Assembly (NCBI RefSeq): GCF_000332645.1
Contig: NZ_AMXN01000001.1
Span: 248,001-312,000 of the forward strand
Reading direction: 5' to 3'
Length of the DNA stretch: 64,000 nucleotides
DNA from: Bacillus inaquosorum KCTC 13429
GTDB taxonomy: Bacteria; Bacillota; Bacilli; Bacillales; Bacillaceae
Below, piece after piece: positions 8,535-17,052 of this stretch. Position 1 is the first letter of the stretch; each line of letters opens with the position of its first letter. The notes beneath the pieces were generated by a model that saw nothing but the letters and a program-made list of their open reading frames with translations, searched no databases and was not told the origin of the DNA. Both the position numbers and the translations under genes were made by a program.

Positions 8535-9905
8535 TGTTCCGACAGTCTGCTGTTTTCCAGCCGATCCTCCCTGTCCGTTTTTGTCCCTTAAATCCTGCTC
8601 AATTTCTTCAAGGCTTTTTCCCTTCGTCTCTGTCACTTTAAACCGGACAAATAAGAACGCCATAATACCGATCGCGGCATAAATCAGGAATAAATAACTG
8701 ATGCCGATCGCTTCCATTAATATTGGATAGGTTAATGAAACAATCAGTGTCCCAACGTGCAGCATCAAGGTGGATACCCCGGTTCCGATTCCTCTGACAT
8801 GGAGCGGGAATAATTCAGGAAGCATCACCCAGACAACCGGGCCCCAGCTGACCGCAAAAACAACGATAAACACACCTAAACAAATGACTGTCGTCCATGA
8901 GGCAGCCGGAGTGTTATCGAAAAAGAGATTCACCAGTGCGAGAACGATCAAGCTGATCACCATCCCGGCATTCCCGAATAACAATAGCGGCTTTCTCCCG
9001 ATCTTGTCTATGATTTTTATCGCTACTAATGTCATGAGAACATTGACTGTGCCGATTCCGACCGTTCCTAAAATCGAAGCGGAGTTTCCGAATCCGACGT
9101 TTGTAAAGGTCTTTGGCGCATAATAGATGATCGTATTTGTTCCGATAAATTGCTGCAGAAACGCCAGTCCCAAGCCGGCAATCAGCGCGGGACGCACCCA
9201 AGGATCGAACAGCTCCTTCAGGCCTCCTTCATCCTGCTTTTCCGCTTCTTGAATATCATGTATTTCCTGATCAATATCTTTTGTGCCACGCAATTTTTCA
9301 AGAATCTTCTTCGCTTTGCCCTCTTCGCCGTTCGTGAACAGCCAGCGCGGGCTCTCCGGCATAAACAAAATGCCAATGAGCAAGAGCAGCGACGGCACAG
9401 CAGCCAATCCAAGCATCCAGCGCCACGCTTCGGCATCAGCAAATATGTAATTGACAATGTAAGAAAGAAGGATGCCGACCGTGATCATCAACTGATTCAG
9501 GGATGACAGCGCCCCGCGTTTTTGTTTTGGAGCCAGTTCAGATAAATAGAGCGGTACGATGGTCGTCGATGTTCCGACTGCAAGTCCCAAAATGATGCGA
9601 AACAGCACCATGACTCCTGTATTCGGGGCGAGCGCCACACCCAGACCTCCTATACAAAACAGCAGCGCGGCCGCCATAATTGCTTTTTTTCTGCCGAAAC
9701 GGTCAGTCAGCTTGCCAGCCGCTCCTGAGCCTAATATCGCCCCAACCAATAAGGAGCTGACAACAAGTCCTTCCGTAAAGGCGTTCAAGCCTAAATCCTT
9801 TTTCATAAATAAAATAGCTCCGGAAATCACTCCGGTATCATAGCCGTATAATGCGCCTCCCAGAGCGCCGAAAAAATAAAGCCATATATTTGACTGCTTT
9901 TTCAT
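8532..9905 (-). CDS. ywtG: Sugar porter family MFS transporter YwtG
   Basis: This is a 12-TM major facilitator of the sugar porter family (AraE/XylE/GalP/CsbC type), presumably a sugar:proton symporter in the cytoplasmic membrane. Signatures are present in order: GYDTGVISGA in TM1, DRFGRKK in the TM2-3 loop, PESPRWL after TM6, and GRKPLLLFG in the C-terminal half. The substrate is not deducible. The 457-residue length is standard. RBS AAAGGGAG precedes the ATG. A SigB-like promoter lies upstream at 9971-9996, consistent with a general-stress role like its paralogue csbC. Confidence 0.9.
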   Translation of the reverse strand: MKKQSNIWLYFFGALGGALYGYDTGVISGAILFMKKDLGLNAFTEGLVVSSLLVGAILGSGAAGKLTDRFGRKKAIMAAALLFCIGGLGVALAPNTGVMVLFRIILGLAVGTSTTIVPLYLSELAPKQKRGALSSLNQLMITVGILLSYIVNYIFADAEAWRWMLGLAAVPSLLLLIGILFMPESPRWLFTNGEEGKAKKILEKLRGTKDIDQEIHDIQEAEKQDEGGLKELFDPWVRPALIAGLGLAFLQQFIGTNTIIYYAPKTFTNVGFGNSASILGTVGIGTVNVLMTLVAIKIIDKIGRKPLLLFGNAGMVISLIVLALVNLFFDNTPAASWTTVICLGVFIVVFAVSWGPVVWVMLPELFPLHVRGIGTGVSTLMLHVGTLIVSLTYPILMEAIGISYLFLIYAAIGIMAFLFVRFKVTETKGKSLEEIEQDLRDKNGQGGSAGKQQTVGT

Positions 9906-9970
9906 AAAAATGACTCCCTTTCTCCATCAGCTGCCATCATTCTGTGTCTGTGGCGTTTTTTAGAAATCTT

Positions 9971-9996
9971 TTAGCCTCTTTTTCCGGCCATTAAAC
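9971..9996 (-). promoter_or_regulatory. Candidate SigB promoter of ywtG
   Basis: On the minus strand GTTTAA (9996-9991), 14 bases, then GGCTAA (9976-9971). The SigB consensus is GTTTAA-N12/14-GGGWAW. One -10 base deviates. The rest of 9906-10236 carries only the two divergent promoter regions. Confidence 0.5.
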
Positions 9997-10236
9997 CTTT
10001 TCATTCTTGCAGATCACAAGTTTCCAATCATTTACTTGCATTTTTTTCAATAGAGCCGAAACATTTTCCCTCTTGCGGCGTCCAATATAAGGTGATTCAG
10101 CACATTATAAATTTCAATTTTCAAGAACAAGAACTTATAAATATAGGAATTTTTATCGAAAAATGTCTTTCGGTGAGTTGCCCTATGACAAAATGAATGG
10201 TACGCTTCAAATATTAAAGGAACGAGAGGTATTGAT

Positions 10237-11205
10237 ATGGAGGAACGATCACAGCGCAGAAAGAAAAAGAGACGACTTAGAAAATGGGTGAAAATCGTTG
10301 CCGGTTTGATGGCTTTTCTTGTCATTGCGGCAGGCTCTGTCGGCGCCTATGCTTATGTAAAGCTGAATAATGCTTCTAAAGAAGCTCACGTCAGCCTTGC
10401 ACGCGGAGAACAATCAGTAAAACGGATTAAAGAATTTGATCCCGGTAAAGATTCTTTCTCTGTATTGCTCTTAGGAATTGATGCCAGAGAGGAAAACGGC
10501 GAGAGTGTCGATCAGGCAAGAAGTGATGCGAATGTGCTGGTTACATTTAACCGGAAAGAAAAAACAGCCAAAATGCTGAGCATTCCGCGTGATGCCTATG
10601 TCAACATCCCAGGCCACGGCTACGATAAATTTACACATGCTCATGCCTACGGCGGCGTTGACCTCACTGTGAAAACAGTTGAGGAAATGCTGGATATTCC
10701 AGTTGATTATGTCGTAGAAAGCAATTTCACAGCTTTTGAAGATGTCGTAAATGAGCTGAACGGCGTCAAAGTAACGGTAAAAAGCGATAAAGTCATTCAG
10801 CAAATCAAAAAAGATACAAAAGGAAAAGTGGTTCTTCAAAAAGGAACACATACGCTTGATGGAGAAGAAGCGCTTGCTTACGTAAGAACACGTAAAGCAG
10901 ACAGTGACCTTTTACGCGGACAAAGACAAATGGAAGTGCTGAGCGCCATTATTGATAAATCAAAATCACTTAGCTCAATTCCGGCTTATGATGATATTGT
11001 GGATACGATGGGACAAAATCTGAAAATGAACTTATCTCTTAAAGATGCCATTGGCCTGTTCCCGTTCATCACTTCATTGAAATCAGTTGAGTCTATTCAG
11101 CTGACGGGTTATGATTATGAACCTGCCGGTGTTTACTATTTCAAGTTAAACGATACAAAACTGCAGGAAGTCAAAGAAGAGCTGCAAAACGATTTAGGTG
11201 TATAA
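10237..11205 (+). CDS. tagV: LytR-CpsA-Psr (LCP) wall glycopolymer ligase TagV
   Basis: Also known as YwtF. LCP enzymes move undecaprenyl-linked wall teichoic acid or other anionic polymers onto peptidoglycan outside the membrane. The 322-residue protein has a short basic cytoplasmic N-terminus, one membrane anchor (about residues 14-36) and an extracellular LCP domain (about 75-225). The pyrophosphate-binding residues fall in LLLGIDAR, QARSDANVL, SIPRDAYVNIPG and RTRKADSDLLRGQRQ. It is monocistronic with a strong terminator at 11208. TagU and TagT are paralogues elsewhere in B. subtilis, so some redundancy is expected. Confidence 0.93.
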   Translation: MEERSQRRKKKRRLRKWVKIVAGLMAFLVIAAGSVGAYAYVKLNNASKEAHVSLARGEQSVKRIKEFDPGKDSFSVLLLGIDAREENGESVDQARSDANVLVTFNRKEKTAKMLSIPRDAYVNIPGHGYDKFTHAHAYGGVDLTVKTVEEMLDIPVDYVVESNFTAFEDVVNELNGVKVTVKSDKVIQQIKKDTKGKVVLQKGTHTLDGEEALAYVRTRKADSDLLRGQRQMEVLSAIIDKSKSLSSIPAYDDIVDTMGQNLKMNLSLKDAIGLFPFITSLKSVESIQLTGYDYEPAGVYYFKLNDTKLQEVKEELQNDLGV

Positions 11206-11207
11206 TA

Positions 11208-11238
11208 AACGGGATGGCGATTACGCCATCCCGTTTTT
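11208..11238 (+). terminator. tagV terminator
   Basis: AACGGGATGGCG-ATTA-CGCCATCCCGTTTTT is a perfect 12-bp stem with a T run, directly after the stop codon. Confidence 0.92.
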
Positions 11239-11362
11239 ACATATTTCCTTGTTGAAAATTATCAAAGTAACGTTTAGCCTTGATTTATATGGTTTATGTT
11301 TCTAAGGAAAGCTGAACATACTACACGAAGCAGCTTCATTTTTAAGGAGGTTCCCCCTACAT

Positions 11363-12223
11363 ATGAAATTAATTGCGATTGATTTAGACGGTACATTACT
11401 GAATAAAGAAAGCGTCATTTCTGCTGAAAACAGAGCGGCTATCAAACGGGCCGTTGATGCCGGCATCCTCGTCACCATTTGCACGGGAAGAGCAACATTT
11501 GATGTAAAAGCGCTGCTGGATGACTTGGACATCCCGATCATTGCGGCAAATGGCGGAACGATCCACGACACGGGTTACCGTTTGATCAGCCGGACATTAA
11601 TGGATCAGGAGGCCGGTAAAGCGATCGCTGATTACTTACTCTCAAAAAATATTTACTTTGAGGTATATACAGATGACCATCTGCTCTCTCCTTTTGACGG
11701 CGAAGCTAAGCTGCATGCAGAGCTTGATATTCTAAAAAGCGCAAATCCAAACGAAAAGACGGATGAATTGTGGCAGGGAGCCATGACTCAGTTTAAGCAG
11801 TTTGGCATTAAACCGATCCCTCATATCGAATCGGTTTTTGACGGCAGCGAAAACATTTATAAGCTGCTTTGCTTCTCCTTTGACATGGACAAGCTGAAAC
11901 AAGCGAAGGAAGAGCTGAAGCATCATAAAAAACTGGCACAAACCTCTTCCGGAAAACATATTATCGAAATCCTGCCGGCCTCTTCAGGTAAAGGACGCGC
12001 GCTGACAGAGCTGGCTGAAATATACGGAATTGAAACACAGGATATTTATGCGATCGGCGACAGTCCGAACGATTTGTCCATGTTTGAAGTCGCAGGACAC
12101 CGTATCGCCATGGAAAATGCAATCGATGAATTAAAAGAAAAAAGCACCTTTGTCACAAAGAGCAATGACGAAAATGGTGTGGCTTACTTTATTGACCAGC
12201 TTCTTTCCGGCCAATATGCATAA
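11363..12223 (+). CDS. ywtE: HAD-family phosphatase YwtE (Cof type)
   Basis: This is a haloacid dehalogenase-superfamily phosphatase, Cof/IIB subclass, cytosolic and Mg-dependent. Motif I is DLDGTLL at the N-terminus (nucleophile Asp8), motif II lies in TICTGR, the motif III lysine is around residue 210 (SSGKGRAL), and motif IV is GDSPNDLSM. The large C2 cap sits between. In B. subtilis YwtE is one of several HAD enzymes reported to dephosphorylate the riboflavin precursor 5-amino-6-(5-phospho-D-ribitylamino)uracil. That activity is family knowledge, not visible here. AAGGAGGT precedes ATG 11363. A close paralogue, ywpJ, lies at 52231-53088. Confidence 0.9.
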   Translation: MKLIAIDLDGTLLNKESVISAENRAAIKRAVDAGILVTICTGRATFDVKALLDDLDIPIIAANGGTIHDTGYRLISRTLMDQEAGKAIADYLLSKNIYFEVYTDDHLLSPFDGEAKLHAELDILKSANPNEKTDELWQGAMTQFKQFGIKPIPHIESVFDGSENIYKLLCFSFDMDKLKQAKEELKHHKKLAQTSSGKHIIEILPASSGKGRALTELAEIYGIETQDIYAIGDSPNDLSMFEVAGHRIAMENAIDELKEKSTFVTKSNDENGVAYFIDQLLSGQYA

Positions 12224-12227
12224 AGAA

Positions 12228-12252
12228 AAGACTCCAGAGATTCTGGAGTCTT
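12228..12252. terminator. ywtE terminator; first copy of a duplicated 25-bp palindrome
   Basis: AAGACTCCAGA...TCTGGAGTCTT is a perfect palindromic stem five bases after ywtE. An identical 25-bp copy occurs at 12427-12451. Confidence 0.8.
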
Positions 12253-12260
12253 CAAATTGT

Positions 12261-12307
12261 TGACAAAATCCTAAAACGGTTTTAGTTTTAGGATTTTGTC
12301 ATTTTTT
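12261..12307 (+). terminator. Strong secondary terminator after ywtE
   Basis: Perfect 17-bp stem TGACAAAATCCTAAAAC/GTTTTAGGATTTTGTCA with six T after it. It is the second of three hairpins between ywtE and pgdS. Confidence 0.8.
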
Positions 12308-12426
12308 CAGCGTGATTGAAAACCCTTGAAGTCTAGGAAAGGTGAACTGGAGCGGAGCGAATGTTCTAATTCGTGAGCACCGACGCGCAGACTTGACAAC
12401 GAATGCGAGGGTTTGTCGACACGCTG

Positions 12427-12451
12427 AAGACTCCAGAGATTCTGGAGTCTT
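12427..12451. terminator. pgdS terminator; second copy of the palindrome
   Basis: Identical to 12228-12252. Directly downstream of the pgdS stop on the minus strand, so it can end pgdS transcription. Confidence 0.75.
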
Positions 12452-12457
12452 TGTCTT

Positions 12458-13699
12458 TTATTGCACCCGTACACTTCCCGCATATTTATCTTTCCAATAC
12501 GTGCTTGTGTTCATATTGGTGATGGTCACACCGTTTGATAATGTGACATGAACAACTTGTCCGTTTCCAATATAGATGGCGGGATTTAAGCTTGTTGATT
12601 GGAAGAACACAATGTCTCCCGGCTTCATGTCCGCCTTCGCAATCTTAGTTCCGGCTTTGTATTGGCTTGTTGCGTATCGAGGCAGGGAAATACCCGCTGC
12701 TTTCTGGTACACATACTGGACAAAACCAGCTGTATCAAACCCAGTCTCTGGAGACGCTCCGCCTTTTTTGTAAGGAACTTCTCCGATATAAAGCGTAGCT
12801 TCGGATACGATCGGATTTTCTTTTGGAATTGTCAGGTTGTCAAATCGGCGAATGCCTGTCATCTTCGATTTCCAGTAATCCTCTGACAAGTAGGAAATGG
12901 TTACTTTTTCTGAACGGCTTGCCTGAATAAATCTTCCCCCGCCAGCATAAATGCCTGCATGTGAAATTCCCGTTTTGTACGTATTGCTGAAATAGACAAC
13001 ATCACCAGGCTTTATGTTCTGAGGCGCCACCTTCTCACCCACTGCCCACTGCTGTTCGGCTGATCGCGGCAGATATATGCCGAGTGCCTGTTGAAACACA
13101 TATTGCACGAGCCCTGAGCAATCAAAGCCTTCTGACGGTGTGCTTCCGCCAAACACATATGGAATGCCGATATATTTTTCGGCCTCCTCAACGACAGGAA
13201 CATCAGCCGTGGCCGGATCGGCTGCGATTCGTCTCGCCCCGATATAAGATCCGCTCCAATAGCTGCTTTTTGTGTAATTGGTGACGATAACCCCTTTTGA
13301 TAACGTACTGTGAATCATTTGGCCGTCTCCGATGTAAAGAGCGACGTGTGTCGGAGCAGTCCCGGTGCTTCCCTCTTTTTTGAAAAATAAAATATCCCCC
13401 GGCTTCAGGTCTTCCGGCTTTACGGCCGTTCCGACTTTATACTGGTCGTTCACAGATCTCGGCAGATGAATATCAGCCTTACTGAAAACATATTGAATCA
13501 ATCCCGAAGGATCGAATCCCTCTCTCGCCGTTTCACCGCCGTATTTATACTGATACCCAAGCAGTTTTTTTGCTTCGCTGACGATCAATTCAGATGATGT
13601 ATCAGCCTCCGCAATCTCCGCTTTTGTCATAATTGGAACCAAAAAACAAATGATAACCGCCACAAGCAAAAACTTCTTCCAGTTTGCCAGTGTGTTCAC
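12458..13699 (-). CDS. pgdS: Poly-gamma-glutamate hydrolase PgdS (three NlpC/P60 domains)
   Basis: Secreted endopeptidase that cuts gamma-D/L-glutamyl bonds in poly-gamma-glutamate. A GTG at 13699 with AGAGGAGGAG upstream gives 413 residues, the known length. The longer in-frame start at 13819 has no RBS. A signal peptide (about residues 1-32, ending AEIAEADT) precedes three NlpC/P60 repeats at about 35-150, 160-280 and 290-410. Only the middle one has the catalytic cysteine (GFDCSGLVQYV) and its His (HAGIYAG). The first reads GFDPSG and the third GFDTAG with the later His replaced (NPAIYIG), so both are probably substrate-binding or structural. A SigD-like promoter lies just upstream. The gene follows pgsE in the same direction, separated by a terminator. 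Confidence 0.94.
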   Translation of the reverse strand: MNTLANWKKFLLVAVIICFLVPIMTKAEIAEADTSSELIVSEAKKLLGYQYKYGGETAREGFDPSGLIQYVFSKADIHLPRSVNDQYKVGTAVKPEDLKPGDILFFKKEGSTGTAPTHVALYIGDGQMIHSTLSKGVIVTNYTKSSYWSGSYIGARRIAADPATADVPVVEEAEKYIGIPYVFGGSTPSEGFDCSGLVQYVFQQALGIYLPRSAEQQWAVGEKVAPQNIKPGDVVYFSNTYKTGISHAGIYAGGGRFIQASRSEKVTISYLSEDYWKSKMTGIRRFDNLTIPKENPIVSEATLYIGEVPYKKGGASPETGFDTAGFVQYVYQKAAGISLPRYATSQYKAGTKIAKADMKPGDIVFFQSTSLNPAIYIGNGQVVHVTLSNGVTITNMNTSTYWKDKYAGSVRVQ

Positions 13700-13731
13700 T
13701 TTTATTATCTCCTCCTCTTTTTGCAGTTTTA

Positions 13732-13757
13732 ACATCGGTATTTTTTTGAATATGTTA
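13732..13757 (-). promoter_or_regulatory. Candidate SigD promoter of pgdS
   Basis: On the minus strand TAAC (13757-13754), 14 bases, then ACCGATGT (13739-13732). It resembles TAAA-N14-GCCGATAT with three deviations. Confidence 0.5.
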
Positions 13758-13801
13758 AGAAACTTTTTGAAATTTTTACAGAATGAATATGCTGGGCAAA
13801 T

Positions 13802-13836
13802 AAAAAGAGAATGTCTCATCAGACACTCTCTTTTTC
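13802..13836. terminator. pgs operon terminator
   Basis: AAAAAGAGAATGTCT-CATC-AGACACTCTCTTTTT has a 15-bp stem with one mismatch, directly after pgsE and before the pgdS promoter. Confidence 0.88.
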
Positions 13837-13839
13837 GAA

Positions 13840-14007
13840 TTATTTATTGGCGTTTACCGGTTCTTCCTGCTGTTGGATTTTATGCATTTCCGTATTAATC
13901 TTCTGTTTTTCCTGATCTGTCAGCTGATCATTGAATTTAAAAGCTGACATAAACATGAACACAATGGCTACGGCAACAAACGGCCAGCTAGCTTTGACAA
14001 ATTTCAT
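13840..14007 (-). CDS. pgsE: PgsE (CapE, YwtC), small membrane protein of the PGA synthase
   Basis: A 55-residue protein starting MKFVKASWPFVAVAIVFM, with one N-terminal membrane segment (about residues 8-24) and a charged, glutamine-rich tail ending EEPVNANK. It is the fourth gene of pgsBCAE and lies 14 bases after pgsA. PgsE is an accessory subunit needed for efficient PGA production under some conditions (for example with Zn2+). That role is literature knowledge. The ORF is short but matches the 168 protein in length and almost in sequence as I recall it, so I consider it real. Confidence 0.9.
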   Translation of the reverse strand: MKFVKASWPFVAVAIVFMFMSAFKFNDQLTDQEKQKINTEMHKIQQQEEPVNANK

Positions 14008-14021
14008 CTTTATCACTCCGA

Positions 14022-15164
14022 TTATTTAGATTTTAGTTTGTCGCTATGATCAACATCAAACATCAGTTTTCCGTCTTCTACTTTCCATGCGAAATTAGAG
14101 TCTTTTGTCAGTTCACGAATAATTGTTTTCTGTTTGAGGCTGTCTTTTTTGACCGGTGCAGGCGTCGCTTCATGGATATCAATCGGCGTCACTTCGAAGT
14201 GGCCTGTTCCGTTTTTCTTCAGGTGATACTGAACCAGTGCACTGTCTCTCGTTCTCGTCCAGCCTTGGTCAAAGACAAAGTTGCCGAGGCTGTAGAAAAT
14301 GACGGTTCCGTTATACACTTCAATCGGTTCCAGTACGTGCGGGTGATGGCCGACGATGATATCAGCTCCCGCATCAGACATGGCTCTTGCAAGCTGGCGC
14401 TGACGGTCGTTTGGATCGTTGTCATACTCTTGTCCCCAATGTGACTGCACAACGACGATGTCCGCATGTTTTTTCGCTTCTGAAATCATAGGAATAAAGA
14501 TTTCAGGATCTGCGGGCAGCACGCCCGGCGTATTCTTTTTAGCCGCGAAGCCTTTTCCGGACACATCTGTAAAGCCGAGCGTGGCAATCGTTACCCCATT
14601 GACTTCCTGGTACGAAATATTCTTTTTCGCATCGCTTAAGCTGTATCCTGCTCCAACGATATCCAGATCTTGTTTTGCAAATTCTCCAAGTGTATCTTTC
14701 ATCCCCTGAGCGCCGTAATCCATTGCGTGGTTGTTTGCGCTGTTGAGAACCGTGAAGTTCATATCTTTTAAGACTTGCACTGATTCCTTATTCGTCTGCA
14801 GATGAATTTCTTTATCTGCTTGTTTATAATTCTTTTTATAGGTTACCGGGTTTTCGAAGTTTCCTGCTACATAATCCGAGGCTTTAAAAATCGGTTCAAC
14901 ATATTGAAAAATACTGTCTGCCCCTTTTTGATCCGTTACTTTTTCAACATAGCGGCCCATCATAATATCACCGACAAACGAGGCTGAGAGAACGTCGTCA
15001 GAATACGTTTTGACCTTTGGCGTTTCTGCTTTTCCAGCCCACATAAAAGCGAACATGAGGACAAAAACGATCGGAATGGCGATAAATACGTGCTTATTGG
15101 TTTTCTTTTTTTGCTGTTTTGTCAGCTTTAGCAGCTTTTCATGAAAGCTCAGTTCTTTTTTCAT
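14022..15164 (-). CDS. pgsA: PgsA (CapA), poly-gamma-glutamate synthesis/export protein
   Basis: Membrane-anchored CapA-family protein of the PGA synthase/export complex. The 380 residues comprise a basic N-terminus, one membrane segment (about 24-45) and a large extracytoplasmic metallophosphatase-like domain. Its characteristic motifs are SFVGDIMMGR, LNSANNHAMDYG, VQSHWGQEYDN and GHHPHVLEPIE. The ATG at 15164 (MKKELSFHEK) is preferred over an in-frame start four codons upstream because AAGGTGTG fits it and it gives the known length. It follows pgsC by 18 bases and precedes pgsE in the operon. Confidence 0.94.
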   Translation of the reverse strand: MKKELSFHEKLLKLTKQQKKKTNKHVFIAIPIVFVLMFAFMWAGKAETPKVKTYSDDVLSASFVGDIMMGRYVEKVTDQKGADSIFQYVEPIFKASDYVAGNFENPVTYKKNYKQADKEIHLQTNKESVQVLKDMNFTVLNSANNHAMDYGAQGMKDTLGEFAKQDLDIVGAGYSLSDAKKNISYQEVNGVTIATLGFTDVSGKGFAAKKNTPGVLPADPEIFIPMISEAKKHADIVVVQSHWGQEYDNDPNDRQRQLARAMSDAGADIIVGHHPHVLEPIEVYNGTVIFYSLGNFVFDQGWTRTRDSALVQYHLKKNGTGHFEVTPIDIHEATPAPVKKDSLKQKTIIRELTKDSNFAWKVEDGKLMFDVDHSDKLKSK

Positions 15165-15182
15165 CGTTTGACACACCTTACA

Positions 15183-15632
15183 TTAAATTAAGTAGTAAAC
15201 AAACATGATAGCAAAGGTCGCTCCGCTCAATAGCAGCGTGCTTCCGAACGTAATGGTTAATCCTTGTTTCTGAATGGTATTGGCAATTAAACCTGGCACG
15301 ATGATGCCGATTCCTCGAAATTCTGCGATTTCAAATGGTACAATCGGGTATAGAAAATCAAACGCAATTTTCAGGACAATCCCTGTTATCAGCATGGCAG
15401 CGAATTTTCTGCGCCCGTATAAAATCATAAATTTGGATAAACCATATTTCACAATGACATAAGTGAGCAAGCTCACTAACAAAACGAGTAAAATAAAGAC
15501 CGGCTGATTAAACACAAGTCCTAAATACCCCGGTACAACAAGTCCTGCCGGCACGATTCCTGTTTTTTCTGCAAAAATCAAACTGAGTAGTACACCTAAA
15601 ATTAGTGCAATGTATAAATCTGATCCGAACAT
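15183..15632 (-). CDS. pgsC: PgsC (CapC), membrane subunit of the PGA synthase
   Basis: A 149-residue, highly hydrophobic protein with about five membrane segments (MFGSDLYIALILGVLLSL at the N-terminus). PgsC forms the membrane core of the poly-gamma-glutamate synthase with PgsB and PgsA. The length is exactly that of the family. It lies 14 bases downstream of pgsB and shares its transcript. Confidence 0.94.
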   Translation of the reverse strand: MFGSDLYIALILGVLLSLIFAEKTGIVPAGLVVPGYLGLVFNQPVFILLVLLVSLLTYVIVKYGLSKFMILYGRRKFAAMLITGIVLKIAFDFLYPIVPFEIAEFRGIGIIVPGLIANTIQKQGLTITFGSTLLLSGATFAIMFVYYLI

Positions 15633-15646
15633 GTCTGCATTTCCTC

Positions 15647-16828
15647 CTAGCTTACGAGCTGCTTAACCTTGTATTCGTGGATTTTTTCAATTAAAGGCTC
15701 TGCGGCACCATGAATATTGCCGACGCCATATATGACACGGTTGTGCATTCTTTTCTTTAACAATTCCATAATTTCTTCTGTTGACTTGTACTCTAGATCA
15801 TGCAGTTTGTCTGCAGGAATTTTGCCTTCTTCGTAGGCTTTTACGATCGGTTCTGTTGTTTCACCAATTAAGATCAGTTCACTTGCTTCAATATAAGGCA
15901 ATACGTCATTTGCGAATTGCTGTGTCCGATCGACACGGTCTGCGCGGCAGTTCATAATGATGATCGGATCATCGGTCGGGTAACCGATTTCTTTTACACG
16001 TTTCCATATATTCAAAGTAGAAGAAGCGTCGTTTGCGGCAAACCCATTAACAAAGTGCCCAGGCTCGCTCGGACTGATCAGCGGAAGAATTCTCATTGCT
16101 CCCGGATCTGGCGGCGCATTCAGCATTCCTTTAAACGCTGTTTCTTCGTCAATGCCGAGTGCTTGAGCCACACCCAGTGCCAGAGAAGCGTTATCAGGGA
16201 ATACCATGTATTCAAATTTACGCAAATATTCATCTGTAATTTTTGAGTTATCAGCAATGATGACTTTTGTGTTTCGTTCTTTTGCTTTTTGTTTAAAGAA
16301 CTCGGTATATTCACTATCTGTAATAACAAGATGGCCATTATAAGGAATTGTAGCAGTAAACGCTTCCGCAATTTCATCGAGCGTAGGCCCCATGACATCC
16401 ATATGGTCTTCTAAAACGTTAACGATCACGCCGATATTGGCTTGCAGAAGTTCTTCCTGAAAGATAATTTGATAATCCGGGTTAACAGCCATGCATTCAC
16501 TGACAATCGCATTAGCCCCTCTTTCTACTGTTTCTTTCATGACTTCTTTTTGCTCTCCGATATTCGGTCCCTGAGGTTTCCGTTTAATCGGCTTTTCCTC
16601 CGGTGTATCCCAGTAAATCATTCTTGCGTCTGTTCCTGTTGTTTTTCCAACAGTCTTGTAACCGGCTTCTATTAATATTCCGGTTGTCAGCCTTGTCACA
16701 GTCGATTTCCCTCGGATGCCGTTAATATTCACTCGAACAGGGAGGGCATCAATGTTTTTCTGATGTCGTCGTTTTTCTAATATTCCGATGACCAGTATGA
16801 CAGCACAGGCTATAATGAGTAACCACAT
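15647..16828 (-). CDS. pgsB: PgsB (CapB), poly-gamma-glutamate ligase
   Basis: ATP-dependent amide ligase that elongates poly-gamma-glutamate at the membrane and is related to Mur ligases. The P-loop GIRGKSTVTRLT lies near residue 37 after an N-terminal membrane helix (MWLLIIACAVILVIGI). The Mur-type motifs NVLEDHMDVMG and NCRADRVDRT are present. ATG 16828 with AGAAGGAGATG upstream gives 393 residues. The upstream in-frame start at 16867 lacks an RBS. In 168 a shorter form from an internal start is also reported. First gene of pgsBCAE. Its 0.8-kb upstream region is the expected target of DegU/SwrA control. Confidence 0.95.
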   Translation of the reverse strand: MWLLIIACAVILVIGILEKRRHQKNIDALPVRVNINGIRGKSTVTRLTTGILIEAGYKTVGKTTGTDARMIYWDTPEEKPIKRKPQGPNIGEQKEVMKETVERGANAIVSECMAVNPDYQIIFQEELLQANIGVIVNVLEDHMDVMGPTLDEIAEAFTATIPYNGHLVITDSEYTEFFKQKAKERNTKVIIADNSKITDEYLRKFEYMVFPDNASLALGVAQALGIDEETAFKGMLNAPPDPGAMRILPLISPSEPGHFVNGFAANDASSTLNIWKRVKEIGYPTDDPIIIMNCRADRVDRTQQFANDVLPYIEASELILIGETTEPIVKAYEEGKIPADKLHDLEYKSTEEIMELLKKRMHNRVIYGVGNIHGAAEPLIEKIHEYKVKQLVS

Positions 16829-17038
16829 TGCTTTTCGACATCTCCTTCTATATTGTTGTAAATTCATTCATCAGTATATAGAATCACTATGAATTCTCAA
16901 TCGGCATTATGTAACATAATCTCCCCTAATCCACTAAGCCAAACTTCTCTTTTGAAAGAGATTTTGTACCCACAAACTGTTTTCTATTTTTGGAAAAAGG
17001 CAGGACTTACACCTTATCTCTTTTTTAAAAAAACAAAA

Positions 17039-17052
17039 GGAATGCGCTTTCA
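17039..17052 (-). promoter_or_regulatory. cre-like site upstream of pgsB
   Basis: On the minus strand TGAAAGCGCATTCC, preceded by A, fits WTGNAANCGNWNNCW at every position but the last. It lies about 210 bp upstream of the pgsB start. CcpA binding here is inferred only. Confidence 0.35.

Larger units (their letters stand above)
12228..12451. repeat. Structured intergenic element (~190 bp), possible member of the B. subtilis 190-bp repeat family
   Basis: Two identical 25-bp terminator palindromes (12228-12252 and 12427-12451) flank 174 bp. Inside is a perfect 17-bp stem (12261-12277/12285-12301, loop GGTTTTA) followed by six T. Next comes a long-range stem: TTCAGCGTG at 12306-12314 pairs with CACGCTGAA at 12420-12428, and AAACCCT near 12320 pairs with AGGGTTT near 12408. 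The interval carries no convincing ORF. B. subtilis 168 is known to carry about ten intergenic copies of a roughly 190-bp element. I think this may be one, but I cannot align it here. Confidence 0.5.
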
